A stretch of DNA of 64,000 nucleotides from Leifsonia sp. 466MF (GCF_900100265.1 NZ_LT629696.1:1674001-1738000); one strand, 5' to 3'; shown: positions 50,680-59,606, counted from the first letter of the stretch. Notes: generated by a model from the letters alone, not told the origin. Numbers and translations are program-made.

Positions 50680-51613
50680 GGTGGAGCCTCCTGGCGATGA
50701 GGATGACGGGCAGTGTCACGACGGTCACCACGACGGCGAGCAGCAGTGTGATGGCCGACGACCGGCCGAGGTCGAACTGCTGCAGTGCTGCCTGGTAGAT
50801 CAGGTACGCGGGCATGCTCGTGGATGTGCCGGGCCCTCCCGAGGTCAGCACGAAGACGAGGTCGAACACCTTGAAGGCGAGCACCAGCCGGATGAGGAAG
50901 GCCGCGGCGATGGTGCCGGCGATGGCGGGTAGCGTGATGCTGCGGAAGAAGCGGAAGCCGTGCGCACCGTCGAGCGCCGCGGCCTCGGCGACTTCACGGT
51001 CCTGTCCGAGGAGTGCTGCGAAGACGAGGAGCGCGATCAGCGGGGTCCACTCCCACACGTCGGCGACGCCGATCCCGACGAGCGCCCAGCCCGGCGACGA
51101 CAGTACGGCGACGGGCGCGCCGTGGTACCCGACCAGGCTCAGCAGCGTGTTGAGCAGGCCGCCCGACGGGTTGAAGATCAGCTTCCAGAGCACGCCGACG
51201 ATCACCGGCGGAGTGATCAGGGGCAGCAGCAGGAGGGTGCGGCTGAGCGAGCCGCGAGAGGTCGCGCTGCGCAGCGCCAGCGCGGTGACGACGCCGAGCA
51301 CGGTGCTCGCCGCCGACACCACCAGGGCGTAGACCACGTTGCGCGCGAGCGAGGCGGTCACATCCCCGTCGGTGAGGGCGTCGGTGAGGTTGGCTGTGCC
51401 GACCCAGCTCTGCAGCGGCCGGCCGAGCGACGACTCCGACAGCGCGGTCAGCACGATGAAGACGAGCGGGTACGCGCCGAGCACGAGCGTCGCGAGCACG
51501 GTCGGCGCGACCATGGCACGGCGCACGCCGGCGCCGCCCGCCCGGTCGCGCCGCGCGGGTGTGCGCGCGGCGGCCCGGGGGGCGGCGTCGGTGACGAGGG
51601 TGGCCTCCGTCAC
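50672..51613 (-). CDS. Carbohydrate ABC transporter permease, CUT1 MalF-like
   Basis: 313 residues, six membrane segments and an EAA loop (DREVAEAAALDGAHGFRFFR). The GTG start overlaps the stop of the binding-protein gene (GTGA). An Ala/Arg-rich N-terminal extension of ~30 residues precedes the first helix. Confidence 0.92.
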   Translation of the reverse strand: MTEATLVTDAAPRAAARTPARRDRAGGAGVRRAMVAPTVLATLVLGAYPLVFIVLTALSESSLGRPLQSWVGTANLTDALTDGDVTASLARNVVYALVVSAASTVLGVVTALALRSATSRGSLSRTLLLLPLITPPVIVGVLWKLIFNPSGGLLNTLLSLVGYHGAPVAVLSSPGWALVGIGVADVWEWTPLIALLVFAALLGQDREVAEAAALDGAHGFRFFRSITLPAIAGTIAAAFLIRLVLAFKVFDLVFVLTSGGPGTSTSMPAYLIYQAALQQFDLGRSSAITLLLAVVVTVVTLPVILIARRLHRD

Positions 51614-52944
51614 TTGAGGATGCTCTCCCACTTCTTCTGGATGTCGTCCATCGTCTGCTTGGCGCTCCCGCCCTGGCCGGCGAGCAGCTTGGCGAGGCCG
51701 TCCGTCAGCACCTGGGCGAGCTCCGTCGCGTGCTTCCCGGTGGGCCAGGCGAGCGATCCGGTCAGGGTGGCCTTGTTGACGTTCTGAATCGTCGGGAAGT
51801 CCTTGCCGTAGGTCGCGTCGTTCAGCGAGCTCTCCCGGTTCGGGTCGATCCCGGTGGGCGGCGACGCGACGAGCAGCTGGGCGTTGACCTTCGACGAGGT
51901 CGCGAACTGGATGAACGCCTTGGCCAGGTCGGTCTTCTTGGTGTTGGCGGTGATCACCCAGGTGAAGCCGGCGACCAGCGATGCGCGGGAGGTCGTGTTG
52001 GATCCACCGGTCGGCAGCGTCACGACGCCCCACTTGCCGGCGACCTTCGAGTCGCTGGATGCGTCCTCCGAGCGGACGCCGAGGTCGGTCCAGTTCTCGA
52101 TGAACCCGACCTTGCCGGCGAACCAGGCGCTGTTCCCCGCGCCGAAGTCCGTCTCGGCCGGCGTGGGCAGCGCGTACTTGTTCACATCCACCAGCGCCTG
52201 CGCCGCCTGAACGGCCGCCTCGGAGTCGAGCGCGGGCTTGCCCTTCTCGTCGAGGAACTCGCCGCCGAAGCCGGCGAGGCGGTTGGCGTAGCTGGCGCCG
52301 AGGATGAGCGGCGACTTCTGCCCGAAGACCGCGGCGCCGTACACGCCCTGCGCCGACTCGTTCGCGGTGATGGTCTTCACGTCCTGCAGATACTCGTCCC
52401 AGGTCTTCGGCGGCGCCTGGATGTCGTTCCTCGCAAGGATCTCCTTGTTGTAGAACAGCACGTGCGTGTCGCCGTCGAACGGCAGGCCGTAGCGTTTGTC
52501 GCCGACCTTGCTGTACGCGTCGTAGATCGACGGGATGAAGTCGGACGTGTCGAGCGCTTTGTCGTCCTTGATCCAGGAGGACAGGTCCTGGATGGCGCCG
52601 TCGGCGGCGAGATCGCCGAGCGAGACGTACCAGGGCGCCGCCGCATCGATCGTGTTCGCACCGGACTGCTGGTCGAGCGCGATCTTGGAGCCGATCTCGT
52701 CATAGGGAACGATGACGGTCTTGACGGTGGCGCCGGTCTCCTTCTTGAACTCGGCGGCGAGCCACTTGGCGGCGCCTTCGTGCGACGAGATCATCTCCAC
52801 GGTCAAGGTCTGACCGGCGAACTTCTTGCCGTCGGAGGCGGTGGATGCGCTGGAGCCGTTCGAGGCGCCGGCGCAGCCCGCGAGCACGAGTGCGGTGGCG
52901 GCGAGGGCGGCGACCGCAGCGGCGGAACGTCGTCGGGATGTCAT
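51610..52944 (-). CDS. ABC transporter extracellular substrate-binding lipoprotein (family 1)
   Basis: 444 residues. Signal peptide with lipobox LVLAGC (Cys24), then a Ser/Thr linker and a type 1 solute-binding fold (TLTVEMISSHEGAAKWLAAE, YGLPFDGDTHVLFYNKEIL, AFIQFATSSKVNAQLL). Sugar-type binding protein; ligand unknown. GAGGAGC precedes the ATG. A TTGCGG-N18-TACCGT promoter lies upstream (53056-53027). It is divergent from the flavin monooxygenase genes, so the ligand is plausibly a sulfur-containing compound (inference). Confidence 0.92.
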   Translation of the reverse strand: MTSRRRSAAAVAALAATALVLAGCAGASNGSSASTASDGKKFAGQTLTVEMISSHEGAAKWLAAEFKKETGATVKTVIVPYDEIGSKIALDQQSGANTIDAAAPWYVSLGDLAADGAIQDLSSWIKDDKALDTSDFIPSIYDAYSKVGDKRYGLPFDGDTHVLFYNKEILARNDIQAPPKTWDEYLQDVKTITANESAQGVYGAAVFGQKSPLILGASYANRLAGFGGEFLDEKGKPALDSEAAVQAAQALVDVNKYALPTPAETDFGAGNSAWFAGKVGFIENWTDLGVRSEDASSDSKVAGKWGVVTLPTGGSNTTSRASLVAGFTWVITANTKKTDLAKAFIQFATSSKVNAQLLVASPPTGIDPNRESSLNDATYGKDFPTIQNVNKATLTGSLAWPTGKHATELAQVLTDGLAKLLAGQGGSAKQTMDDIQKKWESILK

Positions 52945-53026
52945 GGGTGCTCCTCGGGAAGGGATCGGAGGTGGGTGCCGGGCGCGGAAGGCCGGACGCA
53001 CGGAAAGCCGGATGGTGAGTGCCGTC

Positions 53027-53133
53027 ACGGTAGGGACTTCCCCGGCTCTGCCGCAACCGAGTGTGACGCTGTGCTACGCCGACGCAATCTGGCGTCACAT
53101 GCGCTGGCCCGCGGGCGCGGGAGCCGCTAGCGT
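53027..53133. promoter_or_regulatory. Divergent promoters with shared inverted repeat
   Basis: Minus strand: TTGCGG (53056-53051), 18 bases, TACCGT (53032-53027) for the transporter. Plus strand: TAGCGT (53128-53133), 9 bases before the monooxygenase ATG. Between them TGTGACGC (53062-53069) and GCGTCACA (53092-53099) form an inverted repeat, a likely operator for both directions. No regulator gene is adjacent. Confidence 0.55.
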
Positions 53134-53142
53134 TCCGCACCT

Positions 53143-54564
53143 ATGGCCGACCGAATCATCCTCAACGCGTTCGATATGAGCTGCGTCACCCACCAGGCAC
53201 CCGGACTCTGGCGTCATCCCGACAACCAGGCACACCGCTACACCGACCTCGACTACTGGACCTCTCTGGCCCGGACGCTCGAGCGCGGCGGGTTCGACGC
53301 CCTCTTCCTCGCCGACGTGCTCGGGGTGTACGACGTCTACCGCGACTCCGCCGCCCCGGCGCTGCTCGATGCTGCGCAGGTCCCGCTCGGCGACCCGGTC
53401 GTGCAGATCAGCGCGATGGCGGCGGTGACCGAGCGTCTCGGCTTCGGCGTGACCGTCGCAACCACGTACGAGCAGCCCTACCTGCTCGCGCGCCGGTTCT
53501 CGACGCTCGACCACCTGACCAAGGGCCGGATCGGCTGGAACGTCGTCACCTCGTACCTCGACTCCGCCGCCCGCAACCTGGGGCTGCGCAAGCAGATCGC
53601 CCACGACGACCGGTACGGGATCGCCGAAGAGTTCCTCGACGTCACGTACAAGCTGTGGGAGGGGTCGTGGGAGGACGGCGCGGTCCTGCGCGACCGCGAG
53701 GCCGGCGTCTTCACCGACCCGGCACTGGTGCACCCGATCGAGCATGACGGCGAGCACTACCGGGTGCCCGGCATCCACCTGAGCGAGCCGAGCCCGCAGC
53801 GTACGCCCGCCGTCTTCCAGGCCGGCGCGTCGCCGAAGGGCCGGGAGTTCGCGGCGAAGCACGGCGAGGCCATCTTCATCAACGGCCTCACGCCCGAGCT
53901 CACGCGCAAGGCGACGGACGACATCCGTGCCCGTGCCGCCGCGATCGGCCGACCGGCAGAGACGGTCAAGATCCTGACCCTCGCAACGGTGATCGTCGCG
54001 CCGACCGACGAGGAGGCGCAGGCCAAGCTCGACGAGTACCGCACCTACGTCTCGACCGAGGGGGCGTTCGCGCTCTACGGCGGCTGGTCCGGGCTCGACC
54101 TGTCGCAGCTGCCGCTCGACGAGCCGCTGCAGTACATCGACACCGACGCCGCACGGTCGGCCCTGTCGATCTTCACCACAGCCGACCCGAACCGCCAGTG
54201 GACGGCCCGGGACATCGCCGAGTACGTCGGCATCGGCGGGATCGGCCCGGTGATCGTCGGAAGTCCGACCACCGTCGCCGACGAGCTGGAGCGCTGGATC
54301 GAGGTGGGCGGCATCGACGGATTCAACCTCGCGTACGTGGTCACCCCGGGGAGCTTCGAGGAGTTCGTCGAGCTGGTGGTGCCCGAATTGCGCGCCCGCG
54401 GCCGCCTCGACCAGCAGCCCGGGACGACCCTGCGGGGACGTCTGAACGGCACAGGCGACGCCGTCGTGCCCGCCTGGCACCCCGCGCACGCCTACCGCGG
54501 TGCGTACCGCGGACGCCCGAGCGCCGCGGACCGCCGCGAGCCCGTGACCGAAGGAGCAGCATGA
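53143..54564 (+). CDS. LLM class FMN-dependent monooxygenase (NtaA/SnaA/DszA family)
   Basis: 473 residues. Opening IILNAFDMSCVTHQAPGLWR, FDALFLADVLGVYDVY, GRIGWNVVTSYLDSAARNLG and PAVFQAGASPKGREFAAKHG are diagnostic for the family, which uses FMNH2 from a separate reductase to oxidise sulfones, nitrilotriacetate and similar compounds. No flavin reductase gene is in the window. It probably starts leaderless. It overlaps the next gene by 4 bases. Confidence 0.93.
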   Translation: MADRIILNAFDMSCVTHQAPGLWRHPDNQAHRYTDLDYWTSLARTLERGGFDALFLADVLGVYDVYRDSAAPALLDAAQVPLGDPVVQISAMAAVTERLGFGVTVATTYEQPYLLARRFSTLDHLTKGRIGWNVVTSYLDSAARNLGLRKQIAHDDRYGIAEEFLDVTYKLWEGSWEDGAVLRDREAGVFTDPALVHPIEHDGEHYRVPGIHLSEPSPQRTPAVFQAGASPKGREFAAKHGEAIFINGLTPELTRKATDDIRARAAAIGRPAETVKILTLATVIVAPTDEEAQAKLDEYRTYVSTEGAFALYGGWSGLDLSQLPLDEPLQYIDTDAARSALSIFTTADPNRQWTARDIAEYVGIGGIGPVIVGSPTTVADELERWIEVGGIDGFNLAYVVTPGSFEEFVELVVPELRARGRLDQQPGTTLRGRLNGTGDAVVPAWHPAHAYRGAYRGRPSAADRREPVTEGAA

Positions 54565-55769
54565 CCCGCAGCTATTGGACCGGACAGGCCGACGCCGCCG
54601 AGCTCGCGCACTGGGAGGCCGTCGCCACCGAGGCCGCCGACCGGCTGGCCGTCGACGCCCTGGAACGTGACCGGGCGAACCAGGATCCGACCGCCGAGCT
54701 GGAGCTGCTGCGCGACGCCGGCCTCGTCAACCTGCTCGACCCGGCGGAGTTCGGCGGAGGCGGTGCGCACTGGGAGACGGCCTTCCGGGTGATCCGCATC
54801 CTGTCGCGTGCCGACGCCTCGGTCGCGCAGGTGCTCGCCTATCACTACATCAACTCCGGCAACATCGGCTTCGCCGTCGCCCCGGAGCGCCAGCCGGACC
54901 TCTACCGCCGAACGATCGACGGCCGCTGGGTCTGGGGCGACTCGGTCAACCCGGTCGATCCGGACCTCACGCTCACCGACCTGGGCGACGGACGGTACCG
55001 CCTCGACGGCACCAAGCGCTTCTCGACCGGCGCCTCCGCCGGCGACATCGTGCTGGCGGCCGCGACCGTCGCGGGCGGCGCGCGGGCCGCGACCCCGGTG
55101 TTCGTGCTCCTCGACCACGACCGGGCGGGCATCCGCTATCACGGCGACTGGGATGCGCTCGGCCAGCGGCTGTCGGCGAGCGGTTCCGTCACCTTCGACG
55201 GTGTCGCCGTGGACGAGTCCGACATCCTGGGCGAACTGAGCGACGAGCCGTTCTCTACCCTGATCACCCCGGGCATCCAGCTCGCGTTCGGCAACCTGTA
55301 CCTCGGCATCGCCGAGGGCGCGCTCGCCAAGGCGCGCGAGCTCACCCTCGCCCGCACGAACTCGTGGTTCCTCTCCGGCGTCGACCGGTACGCCGAGGAC
55401 CCCTTCGTGCTGCGCGTCTTCGGCGAGCTGCTGTCGCGGGTCGAGGCCGTCGAGGCCCTCGCCGACGCGGTCGGCCGCGAGTTCGACGCCGTCGTGGACA
55501 AGGGCGAGGACGTCACCGCGGAGGACCGCGGCCGGCTCGCCCAGCGGATCGCCCGACTGAAGGTCGTCTCCACCGAGGTGTCGATCGAAGTGACCACGCG
55601 CGTGTTCGAAGTCACCGGATCCAGCTCGGCTCGCGCCTCCGTCGGGCTCGACCTGTGGTGGCGCAACGTGCGCACGCACACCCTGCACGACCCGGTCGAC
55701 TACAAGAAGCTCGAGGTCGGCGCGTACTACGTCAACGGCGACCTGCAGCCCATCTCCCTGTACACCTGA
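54561..55769 (+). CDS. Acyl-CoA dehydrogenase-like flavin monooxygenase (DszC/SfnB type)
   Basis: 402 residues, acyl-CoA dehydrogenase fold. Helical N-terminus (LLRDAGLVNLLDPAEFGGGG), a middle beta domain (RYRLDGTKRFSTGASAGDIV), and a C-terminus (WWRNVRTHTLHDPVDYKKLE, then NGDLQPISLYT) very like DszC and SfnB, which oxidise organosulfur compounds with FMNH2. AAGGAG precedes the ATG. Coupled to the LLM gene by an ATGA overlap. Confidence 0.9.
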   Translation: MTRSYWTGQADAAELAHWEAVATEAADRLAVDALERDRANQDPTAELELLRDAGLVNLLDPAEFGGGGAHWETAFRVIRILSRADASVAQVLAYHYINSGNIGFAVAPERQPDLYRRTIDGRWVWGDSVNPVDPDLTLTDLGDGRYRLDGTKRFSTGASAGDIVLAAATVAGGARAATPVFVLLDHDRAGIRYHGDWDALGQRLSASGSVTFDGVAVDESDILGELSDEPFSTLITPGIQLAFGNLYLGIAEGALAKARELTLARTNSWFLSGVDRYAEDPFVLRVFGELLSRVEAVEALADAVGREFDAVVDKGEDVTAEDRGRLAQRIARLKVVSTEVSIEVTTRVFEVTGSSSARASVGLDLWWRNVRTHTLHDPVDYKKLEVGAYYVNGDLQPISLYT

Positions 55770-55779
55770 TCGGAGCGAC

Positions 55780-57006
55780 ATGACCGACACGACGACCGCC
55801 GCCCGTCCCTCCGCGCCCGCGAGCGCCGCCGAAGCGCTCGAACGGCTGGAGCCGATCCTGGAGCGTCTGCGGAGCTCGGCGACGCGCCGGGAGCGCGAGC
55901 ACGAGCTGCCGACCGGCGTGGTGCGCGAACTCGCCGATGCGGGGCTCGGTGCTCTGCGCGTCCCGCGTGAGAACGGCGGCGCCGGGCTGAGCTTCGTCGA
56001 GCTGGGCGAGGTGCTGGTGGAGCTGGCGGCTGCCGACTCCAACCTCCCGCAGATCTTCCGCGGTCACTTCGCCTTCGTGGAGGACCGGCTCACCGCTCCC
56101 GCCTCCGCCGAACGCGACGCCTGGCTGGAGCGCTTCGCGGCGGGCGAGATCGTCGGCAACGCCTGGAGCGAGACCGGGTCGGTGGGTCTCGGGGACTCCG
56201 GGACGCACATCCGTCGCACGCCGGACGGCCCGCGCGTCGACGGCCGCAAGTTCTACACGACCGGCAGCCTCTACGCCGACTGGATCGACGCGACCGCGAA
56301 GGACGCGGACGGCACCGACGCGACCGTTCTCCTGCGCGTCGACCAGCCGGGAGTGTCGGTGCGCGACGACTGGGACGGTTTCGGCCAGCAGCTGACCGGC
56401 ACCGGCACCGCGGTCTTCGACGACGCAGCGGCCTCGCCGGCCGACGTCTTCCGGTTCTCCGATCGCTTCCGGTACCAGACCGCCCTCTACCAGTGGGTGC
56501 TCGTCAGCGTGCTGGCGGGCATCGCACAGGCGACCGAACGGGAGGCGGGTGAGGCGCTGCGCGCACGCACGCGGGTGTACAGCCACGGCCTCGCTCCGCT
56601 GGCAAAGGACGACGGGCAGCTGCAGGCCGTGATCGGCGAGATCTCGGCGGTCGCGTTCACCGCGCGAGCACTGGTCCGCTCGGTGGGCGAAGCCCTCGAT
56701 GCGGCCGCCGTCACCGCAACGCGTCGCGGCAGCGCGGAGGACGACGAGGCCAACGTCCGGGCGGAGATCGCCTCGGCGCAGGCGCAGATCGTGCTCAGCC
56801 AGTCGGTTCCGCTCGCCGCGACCCGGCTGTTCGACACGCTGGGCGCCTCCGCGGTGAGCCGCGCTGCCGGCCTCGACCGGCACTGGCGGAACGCGCGCAC
56901 GGTCGCCTCCCACAACCCCTGGGTCTACAAGGCGCGCATCGTCGGCGACTGGAGCGTCAACGGCACGGTTCCGCCGTACATCTGGCAGATCGGAACCGCG
57001 AGCTGA
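55780..57006 (+). CDS. Acyl-CoA dehydrogenase-like flavin monooxygenase, second copy
   Basis: 408 residues, same fold as the preceding gene but well diverged (LADAGLGALRVPRENGGAGL; RVDGRKFYTTGSLYADWI; HWRNARTVASHNPWVYKARI). The C-terminal RNARTVASHNP motif is that of SfnB/DszC-like monooxygenases rather than true acyl-CoA dehydrogenases. Third enzyme of the presumed sulfur-scavenging operon, starting 10 bases after the previous stop. Confidence 0.9.
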   Translation: MTDTTTAARPSAPASAAEALERLEPILERLRSSATRREREHELPTGVVRELADAGLGALRVPRENGGAGLSFVELGEVLVELAAADSNLPQIFRGHFAFVEDRLTAPASAERDAWLERFAAGEIVGNAWSETGSVGLGDSGTHIRRTPDGPRVDGRKFYTTGSLYADWIDATAKDADGTDATVLLRVDQPGVSVRDDWDGFGQQLTGTGTAVFDDAAASPADVFRFSDRFRYQTALYQWVLVSVLAGIAQATEREAGEALRARTRVYSHGLAPLAKDDGQLQAVIGEISAVAFTARALVRSVGEALDAAAVTATRRGSAEDDEANVRAEIASAQAQIVLSQSVPLAATRLFDTLGASAVSRAAGLDRHWRNARTVASHNPWVYKARIVGDWSVNGTVPPYIWQIGTAS

Positions 57007-57022
57007 CTCGCGACGGGCTCGT

Positions 57023-57400
57023 TCAGGCGCCGGCTCCATCCATTTCTTCTTCGGCCGGCGCTTCCCACAGCTCGATGGGCAGCCCCTCCGGATCGCGTAG
57101 CCGGGCGAACCGGCCGTAGTCGCCATCCTACTCGGCCCTCCGCTCGACCGCGATCCCGGCCGACTCCAGCGAGGCGACCAGCTCATCCAGCCCACTGACC
57201 CGCAGGTTCAGCATGAACGGCTGGTCGGCCGCGAAGTAGTCGGAGTCGGCCGGGAACGGCGCGAACACGGTCATGCCGCCCTGCTGCTCCCACACGCTGT
57301 CCGAGCCCGCCGCGATCCCGAGATGCTCGCGGTACCAGGCCGCGCGCGCCTCCGGATCACGGCTCCGGATGAACAGCCCGCCGATGCCCTGAACGCCCAC
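57023..57400 (-). pseudogene. VOC family gene interrupted by an in-frame TAG
   Basis: The N-terminal 90 codons encode a VOC protein (GIGGLFIRSRDPEARAAWYR, then PFMLNLRVSGLDELVASLES and VERRAE). TAG at 57130-57128 stops it, yet the same frame goes on for 34 more codons with the expected family ending: DGDYGRFARLRDPEGLPIEL, then WEAPAEEE. Relatives usually have Trp between Glu and Asp here, so one base change (TGG to TAG) explains the break. It may be a recent nonsense mutation or a sequencing error. The truncated protein would lack its last beta strands and a metal ligand. Confidence 0.85.
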
Positions 57401-57467
57401 TGGGACCTCCTCGCTTCGGCGCTCAGGCTAGCAACCGGGGGTCGTCTCGGGCGATCGTTCCGGGTGA

Positions 57468-58031
57468 TCACCCCCGCGGATCGAGCACGGACAGCACGGC
57501 CGGGCCGACCTGCTCGGCCGACACGAGCCGCAGTTCAGTCGGGCTGCTGGCGGCGTCGAACAGCCGTCTGCCCGCCCCGACCGCGGTCGGGAACGTCAGC
57601 AACCGGTACTCGTCGATAGCGTCCCTCCCGGCCAGTTCCGCGACGACCGATCCGCTGCCGATGACGACCACATCCCGCTGCTCTAGCGTTCGTGCGAGCC
57701 AGCTCTCCAGTCCGCCGTCCACCGCGGCCGAACCGGACCACGCGTCCAGCGCCACCGGCGTGCCCGCCAGCACGGCTTTGCTCGCCCGGTTCATCGCCCG
57801 CGAGAACGGGTCGTCGCGGTTCGGCCAGAGGGTGCTGAAGTGCTGCCAGGTGCGGCGGCCGAACAGCAGCGTCCCGGTCTCGAGGATGCTGTCCAGCCGG
57901 AACTTGTCCCCCGCGACCCCCTGTGGCCCGAACCGCATCGCCCAGCCGCCGAACGGCGTGCCGTCGCTGCCGTCCGGATCCTCCACCACGCCGTCCAGCG
58001 TGATGAACTGCACCACGATCACTCGTCCCAT
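57468..58031 (-). CDS. Dihydrofolate reductase-like (RibD C-terminal) protein
   Basis: 187 residues. Opening MGRVIVVQFITLDGVVEDPD, GTLLFGRRTWQHFSTLWPNR, DVVVIGSGSVVAELAGRDAI, and DEYRLLTFPTAVGAGRRLF match the 'dihydrofolate reductase family' of small NADPH-binding proteins, distinct from true FolA. AAGGAGA precedes the ATG. Function unknown; such genes often sit beside ECF sigma genes, as here. Confidence 0.88.
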   Translation of the reverse strand: MGRVIVVQFITLDGVVEDPDGSDGTPFGGWAMRFGPQGVAGDKFRLDSILETGTLLFGRRTWQHFSTLWPNRDDPFSRAMNRASKAVLAGTPVALDAWSGSAAVDGGLESWLARTLEQRDVVVIGSGSVVAELAGRDAIDEYRLLTFPTAVGAGRRLFDAASSPTELRLVSAEQVGPAVLSVLDPRG

Positions 58032-58118
58032 TCGCTCGTCTCCTTCTGTTCGCGTTCTCGTTGCGTTCACACGTGCGTACGAACGAGCGCTCCCGAACTC
58101 ATCTCCGCCCTCTCCGCC

Positions 58119-58190
58119 CCACCGTCGAGTCCGCACAAACTGCACGCTTGCGGGCCCCGGAGCGTGCAGTTTGTGCGTACTCGACGGTGG
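58119..58190. repeat. Intergenic palindrome, copy 2
   Basis: 30-base arms (58119-58148, 58161-58190) differing at one position, around a 12-base loop ending CCGG. The left arm is the same sequence as in the copy at 23573-23652. It lies just downstream of the ECF sigma gene's stop and ~90 bases upstream of the DHFR-like gene's start. Confidence 0.85.
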
Positions 58191-58193
58191 TGG

Positions 58194-59141
58194 TCAGCGC
58201 GTGGGGGCGAAGAGGGCGAAGAGGCGCGGGTCCTGGTAGACGAGCACGCTGGCGATGGCGTCGCGGCGGGAGGTCTCTGAGCCGTCGAAGAGCTGCACCG
58301 TATGCGGCTCGCGACCCTGCTCGGTGACCCGGTACAGCAGGAAGCCGTGCTGGCCGTTCGCGGCGATCGGCTCGGTCGCCCACGCGGTCCCGCGCCAGGC
58401 GAACAGGTGCTCCATGAAGGCGGCGAACGGTGTGCGTCCGACCGACCACTGCGGCACCGGCGGCATCTCGAACACGACATCGTCGGCGACCAGGGATGCC
58501 AACGCCCTCACATCGGCGGCCCGGATCGCGGCCGCGTAATGTTCGACGACGCCAGGGCGGAGTGGCTGTGTGCGCCGCGTCCCTTCGCGGATCGCCGCGC
58601 GAGCCCGCTGCAGCGCCGAGTTCGCCGACGCAACGGAGACCTCGAGCACGGCCGCGGTCTCCCCCGCGGTGAGCCCGATCACGTCCCGCAGCACGAACGC
58701 ACCGCGCTGGAGCGGCGACAGCGTCTGCAGCATGGCCGTCACGGCGAACCGCACGTCCTCCGCCTTCTCCGCCGCCGCGGCAGGCTCCGAGTCGGATGCC
58801 GCACGGCCGACCCAGCCCGTCGGCGCGGGCAGAAGCCAGGGAACGTCGAAGGCCGGCACGAGCGGCGCGCCCACTTCGATGCCCGGATCCGTCAGGTCAC
58901 GGGGAAGCGGCCGCCGAGGGGTCTGCCGCAGCCGGTCGACGCAGACGTTGCGGGCGACGCGGTAGGCCCAGGTGACGAAGGATGCGCGGGCCGGGTCGAA
59001 GCTGTCGCGGGCGCGCCACATCCGCTCCAGCGCATCCTGTACCGCGTCCTCGGCCTCGAAGGGCGACCCGAGCAGCTGGTACGAGAACGCGAGCAGACCC
59101 CGGCGGACGCCCGCCAGGTCCGCCTCCGAGAACGCCGCCAT
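58194..59141 (-). CDS. ECF sigma factor with SnoaL-like C-terminal domain (TIGR02960 type)
   Basis: 315 residues. Region 2 (AFSYQLLGSPFEAEDAVQDA), region 4 (LQTLSPLQRGAFVLRDVIGL, then TAGETAAVLEVSVASANSAL) and a C-terminal NTF2/SnoaL-like domain (VEHYAAAIRAADVRALASLV, DDVVFEMPPVPQWSVGR). In such ECFs the extra domain controls sigma activity in place of an anti-sigma factor. The window does not show its target genes. Confidence 0.9.
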   Translation of the reverse strand: MAAFSEADLAGVRRGLLAFSYQLLGSPFEAEDAVQDALERMWRARDSFDPARASFVTWAYRVARNVCVDRLRQTPRRPLPRDLTDPGIEVGAPLVPAFDVPWLLPAPTGWVGRAASDSEPAAAAEKAEDVRFAVTAMLQTLSPLQRGAFVLRDVIGLTAGETAAVLEVSVASANSALQRARAAIREGTRRTQPLRPGVVEHYAAAIRAADVRALASLVADDVVFEMPPVPQWSVGRTPFAAFMEHLFAWRGTAWATEPIAANGQHGFLLYRVTEQGREPHTVQLFDGSETSRRDAIASVLVYQDPRLFALFAPTR

Positions 59142-59309
59142 GGGCCGATCCTAGTGACGGCAGGCCGCCCACGCCGCGGCCCGCTGATCGGGGACCCACA
59201 GCTCGGCGAGGCCTCCGGACGCGGCCGCAATTGCGGTCATGCCGCCGCGCCGTGTTGCGGAGGAATGATACGGTCTGCAAGAAATACCGATTGAAATGTT
59301 GGAGCGCAG

Positions 59310-59606
59310 ATGGTCAGGGCTGTCGGGGTCGATACAACTGAGTTGAGGGCGGGTGCGTCGTCGCTGAAGGTGGCCGTGATGGGCCGTCGCCCCTCGGCGA
59401 CGGAGGGTCACGGTTTCGGATCGGCGGTGTCGGAGGGAGCCGTTGGACGGTTCGAGGCGTATTGGGTTCCGGGTCAGACGGCCGTCGATGACCTGATCGG
59501 GATGTTGGCCGGAGCTCTGGAGCAGGCGGCCGCGTCGTATGAGCGGCGCGATACCGAAGACGCCCAGAGCCTGACGAGTGGCGGGGGTCAGTTCGTTGGG
59601 TTCTAG
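59310..59606 (+). CDS. Small WXG100/ESX-like protein
   Basis: 98 residues, two helices either side of a turn: VGVDTTELRAGASSLKVAVM, then GRFEAYWVPGQTAVDDLIGM and LEQAAASYERRDTEDAQ. The layout fits 'type VII secretion target' small proteins that form heterodimers with a partner. GGAG precedes the ATG. The next gene starts inside its 3' end (29-base overlap) and has a similar helical N-terminal domain, so the two are likely a secretion pair (inference). Confidence 0.7.
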   Translation: MVRAVGVDTTELRAGASSLKVAVMGRRPSATEGHGFGSAVSEGAVGRFEAYWVPGQTAVDDLIGMLAGALEQAAASYERRDTEDAQSLTSGGGQFVGF

